Origin: Dastarcus helophoroides
Lineage: Eukaryota > Arthropoda > Insecta > Coleoptera > Bothrideridae
Direction: 5' to 3'
Length of the DNA: 64,000 nucleotides
Assembly (NCBI GenBank): GCA_028583605.1
Contig: CM053325.1
Coordinates: forward strand, 44,896,987 to 44,960,986
The notes under the pieces were generated by a model. The model did no database searches. It was not told the DNA's origin and saw only the letters and a program-made list of their open reading frames with translations. Below, piece after piece: positions 1 through 13,600 of the stretch (position 1 is the first letter of the stretch; the number at the start of each line of letters is the position of its first letter). Both the position numbers and the translations under genes were made by a program.

Positions 1-59
1 TCTAAAATCTGCCAAAGATGTCTTCTTTCTTGGAGACGATTTCATAGAAAATTAAATGA

Positions 60-510
60 GAATGAAAAATTTCATGAATTTCTAGTCCATTCCAGATAAA
101 TCTACATCAGAGTAGGCACTGCACTACTAATTTTGTAGCAGCAACAATAGGAACTAGTACTATTTATATATAGTCATGTAGCAGCGCTGTAAAATTTCTT
201 AATGGTGTTCTTAATATTCTAATCTAAACACCATTGATTTTTTGTCGACTGTTTTATGAATGATTATTATTTCATATTTTGTCAATTTTTACTAAAAATT
301 AATATATTGTTAATAGTGGTAATGAAAATAACATGGAAAACATTAAGTCCTATTATTTTTGCCAAACAACCAAACAATTGAAATATTTAGACGTGGAGAC
401 GGCTATAGTTCTGCTGATATTTCTAATAACTAACAACTTATCTGAATGTCGATGTAATAATTCACAGCCTACTCTTATGCATATTTATCTAAAATGGATT
501 ACATACAAAA
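60..510 (+). repeat. Dispersed repeat family A, copy 1
   Basis: About 400 bp match 58985-59451 and onwards in the same orientation. Shared landmarks are CCAGATAAATCT, AACTAGTA, TTTCTTAATGGTGTTCT, ACTAAAAATTA, ATGGAAAACATT and TGCATATTTATCTRAAATG, in the same order and spacing. No terminal inverted repeats or coding sequence were recognised, so the class is unknown. The 62-residue open frame inside it is not supported as a gene. Confidence 0.75.
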
Positions 511-789
511 TCTTAATTTAAGTAATATTGATTGCGCACCTCGGACCTCCATTTTTGTTTGCCTCACTTAACGCCTTGGCAACAATTTACATCTTCGTCA
601 GGGAAAGTATTGTTTTTACTATTAGATACACAATATACTATTTTGTTAATAACTATTATGATAACGAAAAAAAAGCTGCAGTTTTCCGATTAATCCATGA
701 CCCAATATCTACCAACCCTATTAAAATCTTAATTTTATCTTTAGAAACGTGGGTAATCAGGAGGGGGAAATGTTCATTTTTTTACCTTT

Positions 790-1130
790 TGTGCTGTATG
801 ATTAAGACTATTGGACCAAAAATTATTTAAAAAAATATATTGGGATTATTAGAGGCAGAAAATGATACCTCACATGATAATTACCTAAAACTTGAATTTT
901 CGGTGACCAAATTAACCCCTCATTATATTATAAAATATTTTGTTGTTCTAATCGTTGGCTGGCAGTATCTGTGTGGGTTATCGAGGACTAACGCTGTTTA
1001 AAGTTTCAAGCTTTTTTCGTAATTTTCGAGGAAAGCCAGACGGACAAACGGACACGAGAGTGAGATTAGAGAGTTTGCTTTTTTCCTTTTAAGGTACGAA
1101 ACCATAAAAATGAATGAGAATCGAAAAATT
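790..1130 (-). repeat. Dispersed repeat family D, copy 1 (reverse)
   Basis: Read on the minus strand this carries CTCTAATCTCACTCTCG followed by TGTCCGTTTGTCCGTC, then a GGGGTTAATTTGGTCACC block and a GGTATCATTT block. The same blocks, in the same order, occur on the plus strand at 37385-37740 and more diverged at 21228-21500. A roughly 350-bp mobile repeat is inferred; it was not assigned to a class. Confidence 0.7.
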
Positions 1131-1364
1131 TACCCTTAAGTGGCTTTTTAGCAAAAATAACAAATTATAGCGCTTTGAAATTTTCAGGCCTTTTTTGAAA
1201 TCTTTTGAGGTTGAAAAGTTACGGTCAATATCCTTAGTCGTTGATTAAATATATTCAAGCAAGGCATTAGGCTATCTATTATTAGCAAAGTGATGCCCTA
1301 CTATTCTTCTCCTACTATATTTTTTTTTGTATCAAAACCCAACAACCAATCTTATTAATATTTG

Positions 1365-1660
1365 GCAGCTTTTAAAACCCTGCTCCCATTAGCTGTACGA
1401 TTGCAATTTTCCAAGTTATTGATTACCAAAATCAAAAATAACTTCTCTTTTGAATGACGATAACTCAACGAAAAACAAACTTACGCAGGCCAAAAACAAG
1501 TTAAATTAAAGAGGATTAAATTATGTAAAAATTATACTGAGATCACTGGAAGTAGCGAAAATTCTGCCAAAGCTAGAAACATTTGAGCTCAATTTTTGAA
1601 GATTAGAACCTTAGACTTTTAATTTGCTTTTTTTTTCTCTGCGGCCATGACTTACATGAC
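1365..1660 (+). repeat. Dispersed repeat family F, copy 1
   Basis: Matches 33930-34280 in the same orientation: TTTTAAAAYCCTGC near the start, TTTTCCAARTTATT, GATTACCAAAATY, and at the far end CTTTTAATYTGCTTTTTT followed by TCTCTGYGRCCAT. No ends or protein recognised. Confidence 0.65.
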
Positions 1661-2210
1661 CTTCCTGTGTTTTAGCATATATCAAGGGTGACTTAAATTA
1701 AATTAAATTATTAAAATATTTAAATTATTATTAAATAATTCCTACTACTTAATAGCTATTCTTGGGATGGTTTGTCGAAAAGAAAAATTCGTTAGATGTT
1801 TTCTGTTCAGTTTTTATTCTCATTTATCTCATATATAAAATAGTCATCTAATAAAATAGTAACTCTCGATTAAAGGGCAAAACATTCACAATTTAACATA
1901 TAACAAAAATAATCTCTTAGAAAGCAATCCAAAAACGGAATAATAGTAATAATAATATACATAAAATATTGCGTATGGTTCAACAAAATAAATAAACAAT
2001 GGAGTGCGTCACAACAGATTCATAAAAAATCACGAATTATGACAGCCTTTTGTATAATAAACTAATTTCTACAAACTAAGTAATACTATGTTTTTATAAT
2101 ATCTTGAGCATCACAACTCATTTTATTAAAACTAACAAGGTTAAAAACCAATATTTACAGAGAAAACTGGCGATAGAGGTTATAGTGCTTGGAGAAAATG
2201 AAAATTCAAA

Positions 2211-2552
2211 GTGAAAAATAAAGACTTATATCTACAAGATGTAATTTGCAAGAGATTCATTATGACTCTAGTTATTAATAAATTAAATTTTCTAAACAGC
2301 TGTGGTGTTGTGTTTTATTTCATGGACCAAATTTTGCCAAAATTAATTCTTACATCGCTCATAAAACTGTCTAGATATTATTTAGATGAATCAGATATTT
2401 GTACTCCAAATAAAGCCCTCACTTTTGCAGAACTGACTACTTTATTTAATTTATACGAAAAACATGTAACAGTAGAAGAAATGGGATGTGGAACATTTAA
2501 ATATATGTATCAAAGAAATAGCAACGAAAGACTAGTCGTACCATGTTCCTGA
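2211..2552 (+). other. Unrecognised open frame of 113 codons
   Basis: An open frame opening at a GTG and ending at TGA. The C-terminal half (LDESDICTPNK, then TFAELTTLFNLYEKHVTVEEMG) is less AT-biased and looks more protein-like than the surroundings, but I recognise no family and see no ATG in a good context, splice signals or paralogue. It may be a mobile-element remnant or chance. Confidence 0.15.
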
Positions 2553-2754
2553 GGGCAGAGCTTAGCTAAGAGGGGTCCCCCTCATGATGGATGAGTTGGA
2601 GAATTGAATTTGAATCACATTTGCGAGATAATAATTCATATAAATATTGGAAACATATTTTTCTTAAATTTTATGCTATTTATATGTTTTAATTTTGGAA
2701 AATATTTTAAAAAAATAGTAAATAGGAATTTAGAAATAGACTTATTGTGTGTGC

Positions 2755-2915
2755 TACAGTACAGGGACCCCACAAAAGTGGATGGCTTTCTCTTTTTTAG
2801 TTGTCAAAAGTATTTGTTGTTAATTTTTTTGGTCATCGAGTTTTTGGAAATGTTTTGTCCAAAATTTCGTAGAACAAACATATTTAGTAGCTTCTACAGG
2901 TGAGTTGCAAAGAGT
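2755..2915 (+). repeat. Dispersed repeat family B, copy 1
   Basis: The stretch AAAGTGGATGGCTTTCTC followed by a T-run and TAGT, then GTAGAACAAACATATTTA and CTTCTACAGGTGA, matches 47035-47205 in order and orientation. Shared length is about 160 bp. Confidence 0.65.
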
Positions 2916-4429
2916 CTCTGGTAGTGATAGTTAAAAATTGTTAACTTTCTTTCCACATCAAAGCAAATTTCAAACATCCGTCAGATGGACAGTACAAGGT
3001 AAGTATTCTTTTAGTTAATCAAAGTATTATCACAATATAGATTGTAGACAAATATCAGCTTTATCATTAAAACATGTATAGCGAAATCTATTTAGTATGG
3101 AATTTTCAGAGTCGATAAATGGACGTTAGGTTCAATTTATTTTCCTAAATAAATTCTAATCTATGTAGATTCATATAATAATTTGATATATTTTAGAAAG
3201 AGGTATGCTTCATAAGTTTTTATATTATACTACTTACTTTGATTGCAATATTTCCTGATTTCAGATTTTATTAAAAAAACATTTAATTTATTCCTGGGTT
3301 ATAAGTATCAAAGAATCTTTAACAGAAAACAGTTAATTAGTATTAATTAACTTTTTGGTTTCTTTTTCAAAAATAAATAAATTGTTTAAATAAATGAAAA
3401 CTATTGACTTTCTGGAAAAAAATTCTTCATAAACATCGTACCAGTCATGTGTCAGAACTGTTATTATTTATTCATTTCTTCCGAAAATTCGATAACCAAA
3501 AATATTAATTAACAAATATTTCATGTCAGAGAAATAACTGAGGAATTATTTAATTAAACAGGTTAATAATATTTCCCACCTTCCAAAGTCCTTAAATCGC
3601 ATTTGAAAAATAACTCTAGGAACTTTTTTGTATTATTCTGATTAGGGTGAAAAATTCCACATTTCTAAAATTCTAGTTTTCTCATCGTCAATAGTAAGTG
3701 CTGTTTATTAGTCTTAAGAATCACAAGAATTTAGTAAATATAAAAGTTAGGAAACTACCAAAATTTAAAAAAATGCTAGGATTTTCAAGCAAATTAATTT
3801 TCTCAATCGTCAGTCCAAAAAATTATAGATGTAGTACTACCTACTACTACTACATTTTCTTTTTCTGTGAGATCTAGATGGAGCATTTTATATTATTGTA
3901 TTTTCCAATAATAGATTTGGGTCGAATTTTTATTATAAAAATATTGCGTTACTTATTTTAAAAAGCATTTTTGAAAAATGGATATTTTTAACAACCATAT
4001 CAATTTCCAAAATAAAGATAAAATTACACAGAAAATACAATGCTGCATATTCCATCATAGCTCGATTTTAGAAACTTTCTGACTAAGAAACCATTAATCG
4101 CCTGCGTTAATATTAGTCACAGAGTAAAAAATTAGATTATAATAATATTTTGTCATGTAACCTTTTAGTGGTGGAATCTTGCCACACAAAAGGTACAGTT
4201 CCTACACAAAACGATATAAAATGTATGAGAATCTACACAACCTTATCACATGTCCACAGAGACTCACTCCTTGTCCTCTGTTAAAATGAAAAATACAGAT
4301 AACTAACACATGATGAAACTAACAATTACAAATATGGATAGAAAGCACTCTTTTTCTACACTAAATATTTCGTAACAACTACCTATCAGGTAAGATCACA
4401 CGGTTGAGTTCATATAATGTTTTACAAAT
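2916..4429. other. AT-rich 3' flank of the transporter gene
   Basis: No coding frame, repeat ends or RNA gene seen. Poly(A) signals for the minus-strand gene should lie here but could not be assigned with confidence. Confidence 0.5.
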
Positions 4430-4674
4430 CTACTGAAAACTGGCTACTATTTCACTTAGGGAGGTATACGTGCCAGCTATGAGTCCAACAATACCAAATA
4501 AGATTATAGTTACATTTTTAATATACATAAATGTTGCTTCGGTCCCCCTGGCAGTTTTCCAAAGGGCTCCAAATTCGATAAGTGCTGGTATGGCCAATCC
4601 TAGTGCCGACAAGCACAGGGCCCCAAAAAGTGAGATGAAGAGCTCTAATTTTGGAACAGCAACCGCCAAGCAAA
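4430..4674 (-). CDS. SLC36-like gene, last coding exon
   Basis: The acceptor TTTTTCAG ends at 4675 and the stop TAG is at 4432-4430. It encodes residues 391-471: CLAVAVPKLELFISLFGALCLSALGLAIPALIEF, then VTIILFGIVGLIAGTYTSL as the last span and a short tail ending VASFQ. The downstream 3' UTR could not be delimited; the first minus-strand AATAAA I see lies about 950 bp on, near 3470-3480. Confidence 0.94.
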
Positions 4675-7600
4675 CTGAAAAACAAAGACAAAAATTATGT
4701 TCGCCCCCGACTTCCTCAGAAAAAAAATATATCTTCAAAATTTCTCACAAATTATATTATTGGGTTGCATAATAAGAATAAGTATTGTCAATTTTATTCA
4801 AATTAAAAAATTTATATGAAAATTGCGATATTATTTGCTTCGTAAATTTAATTTTTTTGAATTTTCATTCATTTGGAATGGAATGTTAAGTTGATGAAAT
4901 TGAACGTTTTCGGCAATTGTATCCTTTCTTTTTTAATCTAGACAAGGAAAACAACAATGCATGGATACGTTTTTCGGGTGATTTTCTACAGAAGAGGCAA
5001 TCAACTTAATGGTTGAACGATGGGAGGTCATAAATAACGAAGAAAAATATATCAGTTATTAGGTTGGCGATAATTATAAAGTTAAAAATAAAATATTTTC
5101 GATTTGAAAACCTACCTACTTCCCAGCTTAATATTATCATAAAAAATCAACATTTCTAGAAATCTAGAGGCTGAACAAAATTTTAAAATTCTTGATTATT
5201 TTCTTAAAAGTTCGTATCTCGGGATGACTATTTTATTAGATCAGTCAAACTTTCAATTTATAAGTGAATATTCCAGGAAAATATCTGAGGATTAAGGATT
5301 CTAAACAAAGAGATTACTTTAATAAAACCTATATTTTTTGAGAAAAAAACTTAAAATGTTTTCTCTTTTTCTAGAAAGACTTTCTGAGGAAAACGAGACA
5401 TTTCTTAAAAAAACTACTTTATTAGAAATATCCAGGTTTTCGTCTTTTCCTATAAACCATTGTTTAATAAGAAAATTTAACATTGCACATTTAGACATAA
5501 AGATAGAATTTCGAGAAAAAGTCAAATATTCATACATACTATTTTAGAGTTTAAAAGTTGAATTCGTATATTTTTTAGTTCAAATTTTTTTTTGAACTTT
5601 TAGACAAAAGAGGAAGATATGATATCATTAATAACAGAAAAAAAGTTTTACCACATAAAATGAGTGCTTCGGTAGGCTATTATTTTTTGTCTTTCGATTT
5701 ATTTCCAAGAGAGAATTTTAAATTTTATTAAAGTTTTTAAATAACAAGTTCAAACTCTAATTCAAAAGTAGAAAAAAGAGAGGAAAGTAGAAATTTAAAG
5801 TCAAAACAAAACTAAAAATTTTCAAAACTTCAAGTATACCTGTTGATATTTTAAGTTTAAGGACACACTTTGTGAATTTATTTAAAAAACATCGACTTCT
5901 AACCTGACATTTTACGACTAAGATGGAATGAAAAACGAGTTCGAAATAAAACGAGAAAACTGAATTTAAAAAGAAAAAAATCGTAATTTCGAAAACACTA
6001 ACGAAATTTTTTAAGTTTAAGTTTAGAGAATCAGTTTTAGGAAAAAAATATGGATTGGAAGTATAAACTAGCAATTTTTAAATGAAAGTTTTATAGGTTA
6101 GTGTAAAATCTTGAAAAATAAAAAAATATTCAAAAACTAACATAGTTAAAATTATGAAAAAAGTCGAAGAAATTTTAAGAATAGTATTTAAAAAAACCGA
6201 CAATTCACGTAAAAATGATTTCTTTACACTTTGAAATATACTGAAATTAAAGGCGAATTATGGAAAAATAAATAATTATAATCATTAGAAAAATAAAAAT
6301 GTTGTGCCTAAAGCCAAAATTCAAAATTTTGGATGTATGAAGTAAAATATAATAGAAAAAAATTCAAAGCATAGAATCAGATTTTTGATAAAAAAAAAAT
6401 ATTGTAAAATAGGCGGCAATGTTTCCAGAAAAAGTCAAAATTTAAATATAAAGCTAGACTTTTAGAGTAAAATAAAAAACAGGTTGTAGTTCTAAATATT
6501 GTTAAAATAATATTATAAATATTATATTATGTAAGTCAGAAAATAAGTTACAATATGTAAAATATTGGACAAAACTTTTGTTATCCCTGTCATGAAAATT
6601 TAGGTCCTAAACCAACAGATATTTGCCGGTATCATGTAATTTTTTAATGAATCAAAAATGTCAGCACACTTGCAGGAATGAGAAATGAAATATTCTTACT
6701 TACATGTTAAAAGCACAAGACTAGTACGAATTACATATTCCAAAAACAACTGGTGATTGTTCTTTTCAAATCTTGGTTGAAGATATTGATTCCACGTTAT
6801 GTCAATAGCAACATAACACTGCAAGGAATGGGTGATATAAATCGCAAACGCCAAAAGAATTTTCGCAACTTGTGCCATGCTGAAAATAAATTACCACGTT
6901 AATTATTATATACCACATATTAATGCCGATATGCTTTTAATATGAGAAAGCTTATAAATAAGAAAATTTTGCAAGTACTTACACATCCTGACCAATGTTA
7001 AGTGTAATCGTTCCTTTGGTTAGGTCACCATAAGCTAGATAACCCAGCAGTCCCATGGCAACGTACAAAGCAATTATGGAGATCATTCCAATGTTAAGAA
7101 CTCCACAAGGACCGGCAAAAGCTTTGGGAGTTTTCATTTCATTTTCAAGAGGCAATATCTGAAAAACATAAATTTGTTAGCCTTGCTAAAAATAATGATT
7201 ACTATTAAAATAAGGTAAAATGGGCCCAGAAATTATGTAATTTGATATATTTCTCCTAAATTTTATTAATTTTGGAAATAAGCCATTTTTTGCATAGCAG
7301 TAAAAGCATTTACTAGACATGTCTATCATGTTTAAAAAATACTCACCACGCCTATGGCTTCGAGAGCAAATAGCACGGTCCCGAAGAAAAGCGGAAATTC
7401 TACTGGGCTGCCGAGTGGTTCTCGGTTTTCAACAGTGATGTCCGCTTTAACGAGGTAATACAAAATAATGCCAAAAGAAAATACTGTAATGCCATTCGCA
7501 ATCGTAGAAAATGGCGCTAGAAGTTTCAGGTTTTTTATGTAGTTTATTAAAATTAATGGTAATAGTATCATCAACATATAGAATTTGAGGTCAACTCCAG

Positions 7601-10600
7601 GCAGGTACACATCAACCACATCTTTGATATTATCAGCGATGAAAACAGTATAAACGCAACAGGTACCAAGTTGGTATATCAATAAGAAGATGTTTACTAT
7701 ATGCCTGAAAAAGAAACAGAGCCTAATTAAATTCATAAGTTTGGGTCTTAAACAATAACAAAATTATTACTCAAGAAAACATCAGTAAAAGCAATTAAAA
7801 GCTCTTATTAATTTATATTTATATCAATGTATTTTCAAATAATATAACAAAAAAAAAATAGAAAAATGAGGAACTGCGTCCAAACGAACTTTGATCAATT
7901 TGTTCGTTACATTTTCCGGAGCAGTGCCTTGCATTTGTTGAAGTTGCTTTCCCTCGCACAGGTAAAACAAAATATGTTTTAATTTACGTAAATAATAGGT
8001 AAAACTAGCACTAGAATCAACATCAAAATGAGCTTAAAGAGATTAATTCACTTATTAAAAAACATAACACTCTCAATTTCCAGATTTATACTATCAATTC
8101 TAAAAATGTCCAAGTTAATTAATATTCTAAATTTTTTTGCAAACTTCCACAAACATAAAAAAATACGTTAGATTTTTATTTGTTACAGAATGTGTTAGTC
8201 ATTCTGTCATTAATTTTAAGTAAATTATTTTAAGTGAGGTAAATATTACCCAGAGAATTATTTTTTCAAATTATAACTTAAACCCCTTTAAATGCATAAA
8301 TATAGAATTTTTTCGAAATTTCTACTTTTCTCAAAATTAAAAAATTTCGTTTTTTGTAATTATCCTAACATTCTGATTTCAAGCATGAAATAAAAAAGAA
8401 AAATTGCAATCTGTGTACTTTTCTAAAAATTTTGAAAAAACAACCTACATAAGAAGAAAAACTTTAAAGTTATCAACAAAAAAAAAATGCATTTGAAAAC
8501 ATTATACCGGGAAAATAGGTTGATATTTATTTATTTTATTTGGAAATTTTGTGCAAAACATCAGAAACTTTACGAAAACAAGTTAAAATTTCTAAAAAAA
8601 ACTTTTATTTCCAGTTTCACGACAACATTTTTATACATATAATAAAAATATCTTAAAAGTTCGAACTTTTGTTCTAATTTTCGCCTTTGAACTAAAAAAT
8701 GCAATTTAAACTCGAATATTCAAGTTTTTTTTAAATACTTGAGTAGGCCTGTAAATACTGTGCCGACCCTAAGAAATCAAATGTTGAACTATGTTAGGAA
8801 ATTCCGCCGTTGGTACATTTTTCATAAACAATATCCTTAACAACCGACAGATGATTAGCATACTTTGAAATTAAATAAGTGGTTTTATCATCGGACATTA
8901 ATTTTGTGGCTACAGCTTTTCTTTAGTTTTTGTTAAAATAGTTAATTATTTTCGTGCTTACCTTAGACATTATTTCATTTTTGTAAACATATGTTATATT
9001 TCGTCAAACTAATTCATTAAAGAAACCAAAAATATAAAATAGGAGCAATTAGTTTCATATTACTTTTAAATGTATTAAAACATAGTGGATTATCCGGCAA
9101 AAAAAATACGTAAAAATTGTTGCCATTTAGTTACGTGATATTCCAAGTTGCACTTGGTGAGTGATTGTATTTATAAGATCAAAAGCATTTTTCGACTTAC
9201 GAAGTTGTCTGTCTGTCAAAAGATTTTGTTGTAAATCAGGGGCGCCTGTCAGAAGCTTAGGTGTTGGTGTGCTCCTCCTTTATAAAATGGAATAACGATT
9301 TTTTTTTCGATATTTGTTCGCTATATCGTCGGAATACGCGCTTAAAATTAATCATGTAATGCTTAGGTTGCCCTGTATAGTTCGATACCTTAGATATAAT
9401 GGATATATTGTACTAAAAAGTGAAAAAAGCATCTCATTACTGTAATATTTCTATAATCTCCGTTCGCGAAATTGTTCACCTGGTTCATTATTTAGAAATC
9501 GTATCATCAAATTGCAATTAGTTGCCGCAAATTGACTAATTAGAGGAACTAATTTCGCTTTACAGTCATCATAAGCAGATGATACCAATACTTTTGGTTA
9601 ACCGTTGTTATGTCAATCTGGTTACCATGTACTTATTTAAAATTATCTGGTTCTCTCTAATCCATCATCTGCGGTTTCTATTAAAAATCTTTCTAGTATG
9701 TTTAGCTTTTAATAAGTTGTAACTCAAATATTATTCAGTGACGTCAAGTTATGACGTTTTTTCATATTATTTAGTCCTGTACTCTCAATTATATTTCCCT
9801 CCCTTTTTTCTTTTATTTTAGTGAATACAATGATAATTGTGGATTCTATTACATTATTCGTATAATTAGGTGCTGTATTTATCAATGTTCTGAAAATACA
9901 TTAAAAATGACAAAGGTATCACAATTTATAACTCGTCGTGTGATTTTATCTATTACATGCACACATGTCGGGTATTCCATCTCGATATGACCTACAACAT
10001 TTTCTAGATCAATTATATTTAATTGCATATAACATTGCATATAATGCCAAACAAACAAGGTGTATTAAACAGAAATAATTCCACAGCTATAACATTCATT
10101 TTAATATTCAATAAAGAAGTCGACCTTAAAAGAACTGCTACCAAAAGGTAATTTAAAAAAAAAGCAGTGGTTACTTATTTATAAAGCAATAATGAGTTAA
10201 TATTTCCGGCATAATTTAATATAGAAGCAAACAAAGAAATAAGTGTACTCTCTGCGGAAAAAAAAACTTAAACGGTCAAACGAATAAGAACACAAAAAGG
10301 GATCAACATATGGGCAATAATCAAAAAATCAAACTAATTCGCAAATAAGACATTTTAAAATTGGAAAACAAACACTCTTCAATTCTCCTTGTAATAATCT
10401 TCCCACTTTCAATGTAAACATAAACAGCATAAAGTATACTACGGCTATGAACATTATCGAATATGAGTGTGAAATTTTTTAATGAACAAATACTAATTTG
10501 AAGGACAACGTGTGAGTTCTAAAATATTTTAATAAATTGTTAGCAGGAATTCATTCCAAGAAATAAAATTGTGAAAAAATTCATAGAGTACTTAAACATC

Positions 10601-13600
10601 TTATTTACAAGGTTGTAATAGGAGGATTGGAAACTACCAAATGCAGTAACTCACGTGTAATTGCATTAAAAAGTCGATGTTCGAATGTCAAGAGATTTTT
10701 TTTATAAATTTCAAACTTATTTTCTGAAGCATAATGATTTTAACTTTACTCTTTCGATTTATTTTTTTGAAATTGTGAATTTACATTAATTATTTATTCT
10801 TGCAATTTTAAGTTTTTTTTGTCTTGACGTTTGTCTGGAAGATTATGAGATCTTTAGTGTAACGAGGAAAGGTGGGGACAAATTAACCAACCGTAATTTA
10901 TGAAGTAACATCACGTGATATGATTTTCTGAAATTTAAGATCTGACACCCTCCTGAAGACAAAGCGCTGAAAGCAATATATCTTTGTGTTTATTTTTTTA
11001 TGTTCAATCAACTCGCAAAGGATAGCCATATTATGCCTTCAAAGCAGCGGAAGTAGGATGCGGAAACGAGAATAGATGGCGATGAACCGCCCTCTTAAAC
11101 AAAAATAGGTTGTAATTTTTGGGGAAAATTTGATTCAGTTACGAGTTCCAGAAGTCCTCACTGTGTCAAGGACCGCACAAGGATTTTACTGTCTCCTACT
11201 GTCTTGTGAGCCTCAAAAATCTTTCCCTTTGCAGGATCAATTCTATTAGTTGCTGTAAGCATCTCCCATGAAAGTACTTGTACAAAAGAGATAAGTCACC
11301 AACCATCCGCCTGTGCTCTAATATTTTGAGAAAATCGGTCGAACTCTTGTCATCAATTAGGCGAAAGCAAAAGAGCTAAAATGTGCTTTGGGACTGAACT
11401 CCAAACATGAGAACAGGATTCTAGTGTTGGCCTAACTTGAGCTTTGTATAGTTTAAATAGCTGATGAGATGCGAAGTACTTTTTAGCTCTCAAATGAAAG
11501 CCTAGCTTTTGAGAGGCGGACTTGGCAATGGCGCGCACATGATCGTCCCAAGAGAAGTTAGTGCTCGCATTCACTCCTAGGATAGACAGACTGGATCCCA
11601 TCCCATTACATACACATATATTCTTAAGGGATAGGGTGAATTTAGCCTCTTTTCTTTTTGTTTTAATTAACTAGTTCCTTGATATACAAATATGTTCCCT
11701 AAAATCAAGGACAAGAGTTGCATATATATTTTTGAAGGTAACCAAGGACCATTCCGTTTCACCCAAACTAGTGCCTTGTACTTTGAAAATGTTACAAATG
11801 GAATTGGGTGGAACCAAATAGTGTAAACTTCAAATAATTCTGTTTATTTAAATAGTGTATTAACAAATTCAATAATATCACAGTGGACTTGTAGTTATGT
11901 GTTTGAGTAACCATAGTTACGTGATATTTTTCTTTCTTAGTTTTTCATTTGATATTTCAGTTAAAAGTGTAGTGCGTAGCTTTATATCGCACAGAACGTA
12001 GCGAGATAGGTGAAACTGATCTGGGCCTAAAATAATAAGGGGACCCAAATTTTTGATGATGCTCGCTATATTTTAATAACTTTCAACTAACGCTACAAAA
12101 TAGTGATGTGCTCTTCACCAAGGCCCGAAGATATTGGCAATTTCAGCTAAGGATCACCCCCTCTGATGGCAACAATTAAAACTAGTGCAAGTAGGTCGTA
12201 AGCTTGTTTACATTTTGATATAGCGCTTGCTTTGTGAATGTGGCCATAACAAGTGTTCAATTTTCGGTTAGTTGATATTAGAATCAGAAGTTAATGGTTT
12301 TATTAGTTTGTATCTAAATACCTAAAGTAGTTGTAGACATTTGTTTATACCTACCTACACTTATAGACTTTTAAAATTAAGTTATTCATTATTGCAAAAT
12401 ATGGAATTTACTTCAAAACAAATAAAAAAGCAAATCAAAGGTTCTTGGCATTGTTTATGGCTGCATTATACAAAAATATACAAGAGAAAATATTTAGAAG
12501 GCTCTTGCTAACATTCTTTGTTCATGAAAATAAAAAACATGATATTTCATATACAGTGTTATAATTTCTCTTCGGTAACATTTCTATTGTTGAGACAGTT
12601 AATGATATATTTTACTAAATGTTATCAATTTTAAATATAGTTTTACAGCCAGGCATTCCATTTCTCCTCAAGAAGGACATTAACGATACCATTACTAATG
12701 TTTTAAATAATTTCCGAACATTAGAAATATTCCAGCATGTCTATGCCGCTGAATCAAAATGGTAAGGGTAACCAAATTTTAAACTTCATCACTGAAATAA
12801 ACCCTTCTTGGCTGATTATGGTGCTAAAAAGCAAACCCTCGTTCAGTCATTTCAATCAGTTGTCGAAATATCCTGGACTTTTACAGTTTATTCGTTTTAT
12901 CAATAAGATATAGGGGGTAAGAGCATCTGCAAAACAATTTTTGAAAGTAGTAATTTAATTCAGTAATTAGGAATTTTAATCGATGTAATGTGCAATTCAA
13001 ACCTTATTAGTTTATTTTAAATTTTCTCCATGTTCTTCTCTTACACCAAAATAAACATGACTTCCATTCAGAAGCTTTTCCCCTAAAAATATTTTCAATC
13101 TTTAACTGAACAACAAAATTAACTAGTGTTAAGTATTACAACGCGTTCTAAGAAATTATTAAGTTCTTTTGAAATAACTTAGAACTTCAGGAAATTTTAC
13201 ATTATCTTATAACTGATTCGTCACTTACAACTTTTAGAACATTAAACTGTTCTAGTAAATTAAAATATTTACTGCAATTCATAAATATTTAAAAAAGGAT
13301 CAAAATAATATTCCTGAGGGTTGAGGCTATAATGATAAATTTACCTTTTAACAATTATTCCATACAGAACTAGAACTGTAAAAACACAATTAAGATGCTT
13401 ATGCACTGCAATCTATCTCGCCCCTCTTACAAAACATAAAAGCTTTTTCCTAGAATCCATCATAAGGTTTATAAACAGTCGACTTGTTTTAATTACCTTA
13501 GTTATTGTACTCTTAATATACATAAAATTACATGAAAATCATGAAAATTATAAAAACTGCTTGGCAAAATAAGAAAATATTCACAGGAAATGCCTAGTTT

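Noticed and set aside
5757..6074. 105-codon minus-strand frame rich in Phe and Leu
   Set aside because: It lies in an A-tract array within an intron; composition is what reversed A-rich repeats produce.
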